This document shows positions 1 through 11,216 of a stretch of 64,000 nucleotides of DNA, piece after piece (position 1 is the first letter of the stretch; each line of letters opens with the position of its first letter). The DNA lies in assembly GCA_018806985.1 (NCBI GenBank), contig JADANN010000375.1, positions 620,001 through 684,000 of the forward strand. Direction: 5' to 3'. Below the pieces are notes generated by a model. The model had not been told where the DNA came from. It worked only from the letters and a program-made list of their open reading frames with translations, and made no database searches. Both the position numbers and the translations under genes were made by a program. Origin of the DNA: Angiostrongylus vasorum. Lineage: Eukaryota; Nematoda; Chromadorea; Rhabditida; Metastrongylidae.

Positions 1-439
1 TCCTCGGAGTACGCGGAAGAGCAAAAGCAGTCAGCGCTTTTTCAGTGCGGAGCTCTACGACCCTGTAACTCATTGTTGAAAGTGCATGAATAAATTCAAA
101 TGTTCATTTGTGGATTTGACATCGTTTGCAAAGAACTGCACCACCAATCAGATTTTTGTAATCAGAACACTGGTTGTGCGACAGGTGCGCAAACAAATTT
201 GTTAGGATGCTCAATCGCATGTAAAAGGCAGATGATTTCAGAATTCACTTCATCAGCAGCGCCATCATCACTGTCATCTCTAGAGGCAACAACTCTCGGT
301 CTAATCTTTATTATTTTATCACTTTTATAGAATCGAGCACTTGCGAACTACATTGAGCACTAGGGTTGTACAGAGATGCAAAGTATTTCCAATGGTGCAA
401 GGAATTCGCGAAAATCGAAGATTTTGATGTATTTTTTTA

Positions 440-905
440 TTGACATCGGATTCTTATGGACGTATGGCGCAGTGGATAAATGTGCCGTACAACGGGAGAG
501 GCCGTTGGTTCGATTTTACGTTCCGGCTAACCGAACTCCCATCTCTCAAGGATAGAATAATTGGTTCACGAATTGAATGGAGGCACAAAAAACTTTTCTT
601 TGGCAATGTGCCACGGTCAAATGCGCACGCAATAAATAATCTTTTTTTTTATTTATGCTACATTTTGTTTATTTTTTATTTATATGTAAAAAACATAACG
701 CTGTGTCACATGTATTATACTGTACTGATCCTAACACTTCTTGCATTCGATTGGTTTCCTCGCATCCGCCATTCGCGATAGCCTTCGAACTATTTTGTAT
801 GTGGGTTCACTTGCGGCTTAAGGGTTTTTGGTATTCGTTACGAATGTCATTGAATGCTGGTCGCATCGATTTTCTCTGGAACTTTGAGATAGTCGTTTCA
901 GGGCG
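440..905. repeat. Dispersed repeat with tRNA-like Pol III boxes
   Basis: An A-box-like TGGCGCAGTGG (~465) and a B-box-like GGTTCGATT (~516) lie about 50 bp apart. The stretch 725-905 is related to 37540-37700 (shared 'cacttcttgcattcgatt', 'ctgcttaaggatttc'-like words). It is a repeat rather than a gene. Bases 1-440 hold nothing I can recognise. Confidence 0.4.
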
Positions 906-931
906 TTCCTGCGTGGATTAGAGGTAGTGAA

Positions 932-1050
932 CTTGTCCTGATCAAGTCTGGTACGAATTTCCCTAACCCCGGATAGATTAGAGGCTTGGTGGACCCTGCG
1001 CCATTTCGAAATTGAATGGAATCACAACCACTGTACTACGGCGCTTCCTT
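932..1050 (-). repeat. SINE-A fragment
   Basis: Degenerate minus-strand copy of the tRNA-derived SINE-A, just upstream of the astacin start. The words 'caagtctggtacgaattt' and 'aggcttggtggaccc' match other copies. Confidence 0.5.
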
Positions 1051-1173
1051 AATGATTTACACGATATTTGATTGCTTCGAATACATGGCACATACTTAAA
1101 AGAGTATCAGCACCAAGCGCTTCAACCTTCATCGATTTTTTTGTCAGATTTATCAAAGTCGGTTCATTTAGAG

Positions 1174-4018
1174 ATGAGAATTATTCCATTTCTTCTCACC
1201 ATTGCCCTTGGTGAAGTACTGGGACATTACTAATTGTAATACCGAAGTAAATGCTTTCCTGTTTGCTCCTCAAGAGCATCTGAACACAGTGACAGTCAGC
1301 TGACAAAATTAAAGGTAAGAAGTCTTTCGTAATATTGAACGTAAAAAAAGCGGACACTACTAGGGCGAGAATCGCCGCAAAGTCTCCCACCCTCAATATA
1401 ATTTATTCGGCATGAAGAAAACACCAATGAGGGAACCGAGATCGTTTAAAGAGCTACAAAACAAAACCAGCCAAAAAACTTATGGTGCTTATTCACTTCC
1501 GCTGTCGTAAATTCTATAAATAACTTTATTCGTCTGACAGGTTATTGAAGCGAAATCGTCTGATTACGGCCCACTGTCAAACAAATTGTATTTCGAGAAG
1601 AGTTCTGAACCCGATTTTGGACGAATTATGCTTCAGAGTGACATCGCCATGAGCACTGAGTAATCCCCTAGATAGAAGATCCTTCAAGCCTCATGCTCAC
1701 AAAGTGCTATGATAAATTGTGTTCAGAGGAGAATCCGAGCAGATCGTCGAAGACGTCAAAAGTGGTGATCGTAGAAAAAGACAAATCTTGAAGAATTTAC
1801 CTGGAATGGAATCGTCGTGGAAGAATGGCGTGGTTTTCTATACGTTTAACACATCAGGTCAGCTTTTAAAGCATCAGAAATTAAGCGATGGGAAGCACCA
1901 ATTTTTTTTGGAATGGCTCAATGATTTTGACGACAACGATTTTTAAGCAAAAAAATACTACAGATAAAATGTAGGAGAACTGTAAAATTTCTACTATTAT
2001 TCTTTACCTCTTGTATAGGGCGCGGGTGGCCCAGTGATAGGATTCGCCCTGCGACACACACGTGGAATCGATCCGTGCGCCCATGGCCCACCAAGCTTTC
2101 CATCCCTCCGCTGTAGACAAATTGGTACCAGGCTTGTCTGGGAGGATAGCAGCACTGGCTCGACACATCGGTAGGCCACTGCGAGTCATTGTAAAGGCCA
2201 AACATGCATTCAATCACCTCCAAACGAAGCTTAATAAAGTCGAGTGCACGGAAAATCCCTCAGGGGATTGATCAACGCTGAGAGTTTTATCCTTTATGCT
2301 TATACCTCTTGTGTGCCAATACTCTGGTGTGCCAATGGAAAGGTTTTCATGTAGTATTACTTTCACAATACTAGATGCTTTCTCGATTTCCCCTATTTCA
2401 AAGCCGTCAAAACCGCCCACTTTGTACGAAGACTTAAGTTGCTATCGATCAGCCTTTCCAAATTTATTAATAAGTGCAGTTTAAAAGTGAAAGTTTCAGA
2501 CCATGTCGTGCAAAAAATTGTTTAGAAAGGGGACAAAGATATGGAGTGACGCCAGTTGTATAGAATTCGTAGAAGACAAAAATGGTTTGTCCTAAGCCTC
2601 GCGTTAAATAAATATGTTGCGCTTTTTAAACAAACTTCTTGTAGCTCAGGACAAAGTGGTAGTAATCAAAGGCGATGGATGTTTTGCCAAGATTGGACGA
2701 CGTGGTGGAGATCAGGTTCTTGCGCTTAGTGAGAATGTAACGGTATGATGGCTTCAAATAAACCAGTCTAAAAATAGCCGCCTTTTAAAAATCGCTTTTG
2801 GCCTAATCACGCTTATTTGGGAAACTAAGTTCGACATTCGTTTTAGGTAGGATTTGCTGTCCATGAAATTGGGCATGCTCTCGGATTTCTCCATACAATG
2901 TCACGATTCGATCGCGACAAATACATTAGAATCATCATAGATAATCTTGATGTGAGTGGATTTAAAACCACTAGTCGTTTTAGTCCTTAATAGCGCCTAT
3001 AATTTATCTCTAGCTAGACTTGTGGAATGATTTCGGAATCCTGGGCGAGCCTTACACTGAGGTCTATGGACTCGCGTATGATTTCGGCAGTGTTATGCAC
3101 TATGGTGAGCTAAGGTTTGTGAAACGTGGTTGAAAATTTCCGCAAAGCTTGCAACTGCTGTCCATTTTTCAGCGGTTCTATCAACGGGGATCCGACTTTA
3201 GTTTCAAGAGTACCGTTTTATCAAAAGACGATGGGATCTGAAATGATTTCCTTCTCCGATATTTTCATGATAAACCAACATTACAAATGCGGTGGTCAGA
3301 CATGGCAACACTTTGTAGAAGAACTTGACAAAATATGGGAAAATTGGAATCATTTAGCAAAATGCAACATGGCCACGTCGGCCAAATGTGCGAACGAAGG
3401 ATTTCCTCACCCTCGAAACTGTTCCATATGTATCTGTCCGGGAGGCTACGGTGGCGCTCTGTGTGATCGGAGGGTAAGAAAAAAGCATTAGGAAAAGGGT
3501 GAAAACAAGTGCGGTGGGAAAATTGAAAACGTTCCAGCCACCAGGATGTGGACAAGACCTCGTGGCAACAACTGAGAAACAAACTGTCAATCAAAGACTA
3601 GGCAATGGATCCGACCTTAGGGAAGACTTCGAGTATTGCAATTATATGATTTCGGTACGACTGTTTGGATAAGTACTACGCTGCATGTGAAATACAAACG
3701 CATTCAGGCTCCTGAAGGGAAAAAAAATCGAAGTAGACGTTCTGTCGATGTCTCGTGGTTACGATAAAGGTGGGTGTCCAAAAGGTGGAGTTGAGATCAA
3801 GGCTCAAGCCGATCAAAAGTTGACGGGTCACCGGTGAGTGTCACTACTTGATAATTTCGCAATTCCTAGCACAAACTCTCATGTTTTTCTCTCTCAGGTT
3901 TTGCTCGACTAAAGGCACCTGGGGTCCCATCGTCTCCAGCTTTAATGTAGTTCCTGTGATCCTGTTTAACCGGTTCGGCACAATGGCGACAAACTTCACG
4001 TATCGTTATATTAACTAA
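1174..4018 (+). CDS. Astacin-family zinc metalloprotease (NAS type: signal, pro, astacin, EGF, CUB), 11 exons
   Basis: Secreted or surface metalloprotease of family M12A. Exons read by eye: 1174-1210, ~1551-1659, 1727-1857, 2500-2584, 2645-2742, 2847-2951, 3014-3114, 3173-3473, 3538-3654, 3708-3833, 3898-4018, all with GT/AG borders; conceptual product ~442 aa. Residues 1-13 are a signal peptide (MRIIPFLLTIALA). A furin site RRKR at 64-67 precedes the mature domain. The zinc motif HEIGHALGFLH is at 159-169 and the Met-turn SVMHY at 214-218. An EGF-like module (CANEG...CICPGGYGGALC) and a CUB domain (~326-442, ending in YRYIN) follow. Exons 4 and 10 are each one base too long for the frame, both at A-runs (6 A near 2511, 8 A near 3720), so the gene as written is broken twice. 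The intron between exons 3 and 4 holds a SINE-A copy. The domain set matches nematode NAS proteins with EGF+CUB; the exact orthologue is not identified. Confidence 0.82.
2018..2292 (+). repeat. SINE-A copy (tRNA-derived), intron 3 of the astacin gene
   Basis: Head GGGCGCGGGTGGCCCAGTG resembles a tRNA A box, and GGAATCGATCC resembles a B box; the 5' GGGCGCG can pair with the downstream GCGCCC. The body runs through 'ttggtaccaggcttgtctgg' and ends in the family-typical 'gattgatcaacgc...gag' tail. Confidence 0.75.
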
Positions 4019-5085
4019 AAGCGAAGAAGTGTTCAATCTGAACAACACGTTTTACGCACCAAATTATGTCACTGGTAATAAAGAGTTCGCAGAAGAATGA
4101 AGAGCAAAAGTCTTTCTCAAAGATGTGCACTACGAAGATGTGATGAATGGCTTGCAAGGATGTGGGCATTCACTGCATAAGTCGGACCATAATGCGAGCT
4201 TATCTCTAGCAGCGAGTTTCGTTGTTCTTGAAAACGTAATTTCAAAGGAAAACGGATGTTTATACCCACATTGACAGCTCAAGCGAGTGCTAAATTACAA
4301 CTTTCAAATCACTCGCGGTTTTTCCAAACAGACCGAATGAATGAGGCGGGACAGTTTCGGAGCACTCAAAACACAAAAGAAGATGAATAGTTTATAATAT
4401 GTGCTAGTAAGTTCACTTGATATCTAAGTTACGAAATATTGAAGAAAAGCTGAGGGAAATAAAAGAAGCCAACGGAACAGGATCGGTTTGTAAAGGAAAA
4501 CGGGCAAGCAAATACTGTTGAAATGCCCCCCACCACCCCTCCCCCCCTATGATTTACCAAACAAATTAAGGAAAGTCGATCTCGTTCTCGAACGCGAACT
4601 GCTTTCAGTTTTTATCCAACCACCAGCAAAGTCCTCAATTTTCTGCGGTGACGACTTTCTCACTGAATTTTTTGTCCCTGAGCGACCGCTCATTAAATTG
4701 GGTTGGCATAGAAGTTTCAGCGTATTATAACACAAGTGGCATAGCCTGGGATTCACGCCTATGCCGAATCTTCTCCCCGCAGCATTTGCTGCTCTTTGTG
4801 CGCTCAGTTTGTTGCAGTACTGGTGACAGTACGTGAGAATTTCTTGTTTGCAAAAAAAAGGTGGCCTATAGAATGCCAGTTTTTCCGATCCACAAATGAG
4901 TAAACTGATTCCAACACAACCAACAGCTACATTTCTTCAAGGTTGCCATCCATTCTTCCCATTCACCTCGCGACTGTATTGAACTTCTGCACAGTTAAAA
5001 ACGACTAGTTCTACAGAAACTCAATGACCGTTATTACTAAGTCTGAAAAATTTTAGAAAAATTAGTTGACTTAGTAGATATTTGA
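4019..5085. other. Intergenic stretch, no gene recognised
   Basis: No exon series or known repeat seen. A C-rich low-complexity tract lies at about 4524-4550. Confidence 0.4.
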
Positions 5086-5470
5086 TACTTGATACTTGAA
5101 CGGCCCGTCCTCACTGGTTGTGCGGGCACCAGCATAATCACCATTTTTCGGAGAATTGCTGGTTAAGCCATTGTGGCTCACTGGAATCCCGAGGTCAGCC
5201 TGGCCAAACTCTGCCCCAGGTCTTCACCTCCAGAGGCAGCCGCAGCCCTTGTGGATCAGAGCGAGATTTTCCACCATGCGACTTTCATGCCAGGACGCTG
5301 GTGGATCCTGGCTTTGGTTTACTCTTAGCTAGGCTTCCTGATGGAAACGCCGGACTCCTGCTCAGCTTGGGAGACCCTGGTGGGCGGATGAATCCCCACG
5401 CTGTACATTACAGTACGTCACCCAGGAACACCTCCCAACCACGATGAGGCGGTAAACCGTTGGGAGAGAC
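5086..5470 (-). repeat. SINE-R copy (3' end shared with the RTE LINE)
   Basis: On the plus strand it starts with 'gatacttgatacttg' then 'cggcccgtcctcactggttg', which is the RTE 3' end in reverse. It ends in 'cctcccaaccacgatgagg', the family 5' end. About 380 bp, one of eight copies in the window. Confidence 0.75.
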
Positions 5471-5511
5471 TTAGTAGATACCCGAAACTATTAAAGCACA
5501 CTGTATTTAAG

Positions 5512-5855
5512 AAATTGCATCGTTTTCTTGTTCAGCAATCCCAAGGTTGTTATACAGCATACATCTGCTTCTGTAGGAAAATACACAATACAGTACAATA
5601 TTAGCTGACGTTCCGGCAGTATCGCCTTCTTCAGAGTAGCTGTTTACGTGACTCTATGTCATCAACCATATGCGACTGCAATCAGCTGTTCTAATCTCCC
5701 TCATTGGAAGTCACACAAAAAGCGGCTTTAAGAAGGTGCAAAACTGATGAGATGTCAGCTACTACGGTATTGTTTTGGGCATTTTTCTATGGAACTAAAC
5801 GTATGCTGTTTAACAACTTCGCGATTGCTGAGAAAGAAAACAGTGCAATCATATT
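5512..5855. repeat. PLE termini in inverted orientation
   Basis: Minus-strand PLE end at 5512-5640 includes a hammerhead-like motif at 5607-5634 with one core change (GGAAC for GAAAC). The plus-strand terminal sequence 'gtatgctgtttaacaact' at 5790-5855 is the inverse of 5518-5580, so the two ends form a short inverted pair. Confidence 0.55.
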
Positions 5856-6239
5856 CGAATGCCGAGGCTAATAGAAAGTCGATTCTGGGAGCGAATGGTA
5901 TTTAACACCAGATGGACATTGCATTTCCGCGGCAAGGGTAACAATAAAGACATCAAATCAACCTGGTCAACAAAAGTATTGTGCAGTCCTCCTTCTTTTT
6001 GAAACAACAAACTGAGTGACTTCTTTTGAATTTGATGCCATGCTGACAACTGCTTCAACATTAAACCATTTCCCTATCACTGTGACATCATACTGATGAA
6101 AAAAAACAACCAATCGCTCTACTCGAAAAACAATCCTTCCCCTTTGAAAAGGGCTCTGCGATAAATTGGAGAACGCAGAAGCGCATCTGTGCTTGACTTG
6201 TTGACAAGATTAAAAGTAACATAATATCGTAGAAAGCTA

Positions 6240-6775
6240 TGTCGTTAAAGCCGACGATCCGTGTCGGTGGTCCACAGTTGTTCGTTATCTTGATGTGGCG
6301 TCTTCGTTGTCATTCCGAAACGGGATCTTCTACACTGAACACCGTACGAATGAGGCATACTCACCTGGCAATGTTCTTTGCGGCTGCGGTTGTTGTTGAT
6401 ATTGTTATCTGTTGATAATAGTTTGTTCTTCAAAGGATAACAAAGGATAATTCAAAGGAAAGGATGTTCTTCAAAGGACACTGTAGCAGTCTGTATGATG
6501 TTAGCTAGCACAAAGCGAGTAGCAAAACAATTTTTTAAACCGACCGTCGTTCAACCTCGGTAGTGAAAACTATTATCAACGAATAGTCTAATCAACAAGA
6601 ACCGCCCTGTATAAAATGACACAGCCAGGTGTGCATGCCTCATCCGTGCGGTGTTCAGTGAAGAATATCCCGTATCGGTATGACAACGAAGCTGCCACAT
6701 CGAGATAACGAAAAAACTGTGGACCACCGACGCAGATCATCGGCTCTGATGAAGACGAAGACGTCGAAGTAAGCT
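6240..6775. repeat. Inverted repeat element (arms ~125 bp)
   Basis: 6246-6370 and 6625-6750 are reverse complements with scattered mismatches; shared core 'gtcggtggtccacagtt' in the left arm and its inverse in the right. Directly outside the right arm, 6746-6772 contains CTGATGA followed by a GACG/CGTC stem and GAAG, resembling a degraded hammerhead core. No coding potential recognised. Confidence 0.5.
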
Positions 6776-7059
6776 CAACAATTTAAAAAACATGCTGATT
6801 ATTTCACTACAGAGGTTAAATGACGGCCGGTTTGAAAACTATACCGTTAGATTTCACTCAAATCCATCTTGGGAAAAAAATGCCGCTCGATATTGCTCAT
6901 AAAGAGCACGGAGATTGCGAGATTGCTGGACTCCCTGCAGAGCCCATTAATCCTTTCTTTCCCGGGATACCGGAAAATTGGTGCTATACTTGTCTGGGCA
7001 CAACTCATTGTTTTCAAATCCAGCCATTCTTTAGTGGTGCTATCTCAGGAGTCCAGCGT

Positions 7060-7328
7060 ACGCTTGTAGCTTAGTGGTTAGAAGCTCTGTGCAATCACAC
7101 AAGTCCCATTAGGGGGCTCCAGGTTTACCAAGCGTTTCATTCGTTCGTGTGGGCAAATTGGTACCAGACTTGTCTGGCAGGATAGCAGCACTGGCCCAAT
7201 ACATCGCTAAGCCACGGCAATTCTTTGTGTAGGCAGATTTATTTTCATTCACCTCTACAGGTGCGTCATGAAGTCGAACGCACAGCGCATTCCTCCAGGA
7301 CTAGCCGACGTCGAGAACTCTACCCTTT
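7060..7328 (+). repeat. SINE-A copy, divergent
   Basis: Divergent tRNA-like head 'gtagcttagtggttagaagc', then 'caaattggtaccagacttg' and 'gaggatagcagcactggcc'-type body. The tail at 7290-7328 matches the family. Confidence 0.6.
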
Positions 7329-7374
7329 CGTCCCTTTTTTACAGGATAGTAATAGTAATAATAACAATGTTAGC

Positions 7375-7585
7375 CTTTTTATTTGCTGCCATGTACAATT
7401 TTTTTATGCATTGGTATTATGCGAAATACAAATACAAAGATGCTGAGAAATGTGCAAAACAACGGACCACGGGTGTCTACTGTGGAGAATGAATGCGCTA
7501 TTACCCTTTCCGGGGGGATTACGCGTTCATCATCACACCATGTTGTCCTTCGTTTCGCTTGTCTCTCGGCTAATGATAATAAAAA
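7375..7585 (-). repeat. SINE-B copy
   Basis: Minus-strand copy with tail words 'atgctgagaaatgtgcaaaac' in reverse order to the head 'ttacgcgttcatcatcacac'. Small open frames here are translations of the repeat. Confidence 0.6.
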
Positions 7586-7618
7586 AGTTGATAATAATGA
7601 TAATAATGACGAACTCAA

Positions 7619-7830
7619 CGGGGCGCGTGCAGTGCAGTGGTCAGAGGCGTTCTGCAATTCACACAGCGTCCTTGTTTAGAGAATGCTTCCAAGAAAAGCC
7701 AAACCGTCCACACGACATGGCAAAAATTGTGCCACACTTGTCTGAGAAACTAAAAAAATAACATGATATATCAGCACGTCCTCATAATTCATTGTATAGA
7801 CTAAATATGCATTCAACAAGGCTGGGGTTG
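7619..7830 (+). repeat. SINE-A copy, 3' degenerate
   Basis: Head GGGGCGCGTGCAGTGCAGTGG, then a degraded body containing 'ccacacttgtctgagaaac'. Confidence 0.5.
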
Positions 7831-8405
7831 TTCGGGTACACCATGCTTCCTGTCCGTCGTCGGTGGAGAAGTTCCGATTTTTCTGAAATTAACTAGCTTC
7901 CTATAGTCAACAAAAGTTGATGAGGTTGAGGCATTTAAAACAAAAAAGGTATTCATTCACTCACTTTTACGACGCTCAATAGGGTTAAAACGCATGGTCC
8001 ATCAATCGAGGATTGTGCAGAGCCAAAAAAAATTTATGGACTGAAAAGTGGAAAATGAACGAAAATTGAGAAATTCCTACAGAACTCTAGTGAGTACATG
8101 AGATTACCATGGTTTGGATGAGTTGGGGTCATCACTACACTGTTTATTGCACGACAGCAGACGACCTGGCTTTCGCCTTTTTCGCAAGCATCTAAGTCGC
8201 CTAGTCTCTCAGAAATTTGTGAATTGCAACTGACTAGCCGGTTGAAATTCATTCATGAGTTCAATCATACGCTTCAGAAACAAACCGATTTCGTTATATT
8301 CGAATTTTCTGCGATAACTTCTAGCGTAGCAACACTGTAGAGAGACCATTCATTTCAAGTTGCCGCGAACACCTCGAAGCAGTTGTCTGACTGAAAAATT
8401 GCAAG
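7831..8405. other. No gene recognised
   Basis: Nothing supported by codon pattern, splice structure or repeat similarity. Confidence 0.3.
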
Positions 8406-8409
8406 TGTT

Positions 8410-8660
8410 TCTACTGTCGCAATGTTTTATCTTTTTATTTGCTACCTACTACAATTCTTCACGGTAGGGCATCATGCGAAATGCAACAACAAGGATGCTG
8501 AGATATTTGCCAAACTCCGGACCGCAGGTGTCTGCGGGTCCTTCGGTATTAGCCCTCAGAAAGGGTAATAGCGCGTTCGCACCCTACCGCAGACACCTGC
8601 GGTCCGGAGTTTTGCAAATATCTCGGCATCCTTGTGGTTATGTTTCTACTGCCATTCTCA
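8410..8660. repeat. SINE-B inverted pair
   Basis: The tail and leader of SINE-B occur in both orientations: 'tccggaccgcaggtgtctgc' at ~8516 and its inverse at ~8590, with flanking 'gcaaatatctc' on both sides. This gives a palindrome of about 160 bp. Confidence 0.65.
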
Positions 8661-9339
8661 AGCAGTGCTCTGCTCCAAATGATTCGACTCTGTGCGACTA
8701 AAAAGGCCGAAGTCGAAAGAACAAACGGCTAAGGGAATTCACTCGAATTATTACAGGTGTGATGAAGATAAGGCTACCAAAATCTTAACCGAATAAAGTT
8801 CCATATCAAATTCGTGTTAGGGTTGTTAAGGAAAGAATAATAGACATTATCTGTGATATCCTTCGAAGCCAGGCGCTTTCAGTAGGAGCAAGCTTTCATG
8901 GACACCTGCCTCCAGATTTATGATAGAAAGAAATCAAAGGCTTTTGCGGAAAACATGCCTTTGTAGCACTTACGATCCATGAGATCGTCAATCTCATGCT
9001 CTCCATGTGTGCTCTGTTAGGTTTATGATGCCTTTCCGCCCTTTCAAGAGCGGAAAGAGGATTCATAAATATCTTCTCAAGTTTCTATTTTAAAAATTCC
9101 CCAGAATAGCGTGAATTATTCCTAGCTTTTCTACATGCTCGATAAAGTGCCGCTCTCAAATAGCACATATCGGTGATTTTGATGTGGTTGTCTGGCAAAC
9201 TGGCCAACATTTGCGCAGATATCTGAGGAGAAAGATGATTCTCCAGTTTAGGTGGAGCTGCTTTGTAAAAAACTGAATTCAGTAAATGAAAACTGCAGCT
9301 TTCTAGGACATCCGTAGTTCTATCGCTTAACGATAGACA

Positions 9340-9960
9340 CAGCACCCAAGATCGACTTTCTATTAACCTCGCAATTGGATTAAAAAATCTGTCGTTCTCT
9401 TTTTCACAGCAATCGCCAAGTTGTTATTCAGCACACGTTTACTTCCCTACAGTTTCGGCAGCATCACCTTCTTCAGAGCATGGAAGGGTACACTAATATG
9501 TAATTTACTAGGTCAAACGCTTCAACAGCGCAAACAGAAAGATGAAAATCTGAATGATAATTACACGACCAGTGGCTTCTCGAAAAACCCACCGTTTTTT
9601 ATTTGCTTTCCACCGAGGAAGAACAGCCGTTCAGAGTCGCATACGGTTGACGGATACGGATACATCAACGATGACTGCACCACCCCACATCAAAAATCAG
9701 TTCTTAGATACGGGGGCTAGATCACGTGTTATCTCAGGACATTCTTCCCTGCTATTCATTCCCGGATTTTTTGGCATTCATTCAAAAAGCCCCGAGAAAT
9801 TTGCGCGTTGGTGTTTTAGTCTTCCATGCGAGGATAGCGACTTTTACATGAAACTCTTCTCCGCTATGCTTTTGTATCCTATGAGTGGCTAGTGGGGCAC
9901 TTTGTCTTGCCTTTCGTTTGCTATCTAGGTGTTCTTTTATGCGGATACGTAAAATATATT
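9340..9960 (-). mobile_element. Penelope-like element, decayed 3' portion (GIY-YIG region and end)
   Basis: Minus-strand relic of the same PLE subfamily as 48722-49400. It shares the terminal 'ttctcttttt cacagcaatcgc' area, a degraded hammerhead motif near 9450-9478 ('tttcggcagcatcaccttct' on the plus strand) and the GIY-YIG C-terminal region, where words such as 'ttgcgcgttggtgttttag' align. Frames are broken throughout. Confidence 0.6.
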
Positions 9961-10440
9961 ACTGTAAAAAAAGAGATCACAGCATCATTCCGACAAAGTA
10001 TTCCTTCGAGTTTAACCTTGGATAAAATTAGATTTTTTGGAAAACTACAGTTAAATTCTTGGAAATATTAACGCAGACACCACAGCAGGAAATACGGAAA
10101 TGCATTAGCGGAAACCATCGTGTTCTTTCATTCGAAACTCACCAGGCTCAATTGCTCGGCTTTTTCGAAGTGCAGGCCTTGACGTGAAAGAAAGAAAAGT
10201 CTACAACTCATTGGGTTCAGAACATCCCGACGGAATGATATAACTTGCATCTTATAGTCCACAACGGGTAAGGACATGCAGACTTAAATTTGAGGCTAGC
10301 AATCGATTTCGTATAAGCGTGCGTCGAAATCAATGCACGACGTTTCGGGTGTGCTATGATCTCCTTGCATGTGAAATGTTGCTTGTATTTTTTAATCCCG
10401 ACGAAAAATCGTTCAAATAAAGTAACCAACCAGTGGACAA
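9961..10440. other. No gene recognised between two PLE fragments
   Basis: Nothing identifiable; possibly decayed PLE sequence. Confidence 0.3.
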
Positions 10441-10443
10441 AAA

Positions 10444-11195
10444 GCTTAAGAAAAGTGGTCTTGAAAATTATGTAACGATTATTGACCTCTCCACCCAATA
10501 CCCTATGCCATCAGTTAGTTCGCAACCGTCTCTATGATCGTTTGCGCAGCTCAGAAAACTGGATGATCTTTCCCAACGGGAGAGACGGGGATTGCATGAG
10601 CTCAGGTATTATATACTTGATCTCATGTAACGCATCCGGTGAGGAATATATTGGGGAAACGGGTAGACCACTTTGTGTCCGCATAAAAGAACATCTAGAT
10701 GGGAAAGTTAAAATTCGTCAAAACGCTCCTCCAGGTACGCATAGGGCACAAGAGCACAATGGCGATGATTTCGAAGTGATTGTGCAGATCCTAGCGCAGG
10801 AATCAAAAAACGCCAACTCGCGAGACTCTTCAGGCGTTCTGGATAAATTTCAAAAATCCAAAAATTAACCGGAGAGACGAATGCCTCACTATCACACGTG
10901 ACCTGGCGCCTTATTTCAAAACGATTTTTTTGACCTGAGTGGGTCTCGCTCGCCATCCCACGTGAACAACTTGTGGACAGTCCTCCCTCCTAATAGCACG
11001 GTGAGTAATTTTTTGATCAATAAAGTGTTTATTTATATGTTTGACCTTCATTAATGCTTAGCCTTTCTTCCACCGAATAATTAAAATATTCTACTATAAA
11101 ATACATCCAGGCTCTGAGGGAGGCGAAATCGCCGAAACGTCAGCCATCGACCAAGAACACCAACAGCAACGACAACAACGACAATAGCGACAACG
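10444..11195 (+). mobile_element. Penelope-like element 3' end: GIY-YIG domain plus hammerhead-type terminus
   Basis: An open frame at 10482-10868 contains the PLE linker (NRLYDRL...ICPNGRDGDCMSSG-like) and GIY-YIG nuclease words EEYIGETGRPLCVRIKEHL. It lacks the end of the domain through a frame change near 10830. Downstream, 11113-11141 is a hammerhead-like motif (CTGAGGG...GAAACGTC, one core base altered). It is followed by a CAACGACAA-rich tail. Upstream reverse transcriptase is missing, so the copy is 5'-truncated. Confidence 0.78.
11113..11141 (+). ncRNA. Minimal hammerhead-ribozyme motif at PLE end (core variant)
   Basis: Order CUGAnG-, GGCG/CGCC stem, GAAA, C, GUC as in PLE hammerheads. 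The A9 equivalent reads G here, so activity is doubtful. Confidence 0.5.
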
Positions 11196-11216
11196 AAGAC
11201 TTGTACCTACCTCCCA

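Noticed and set aside
3354..3594. Minus-strand frames overlapping astacin exons 8 and 9
   Set aside because: Antisense shadows of the astacin coding exons.
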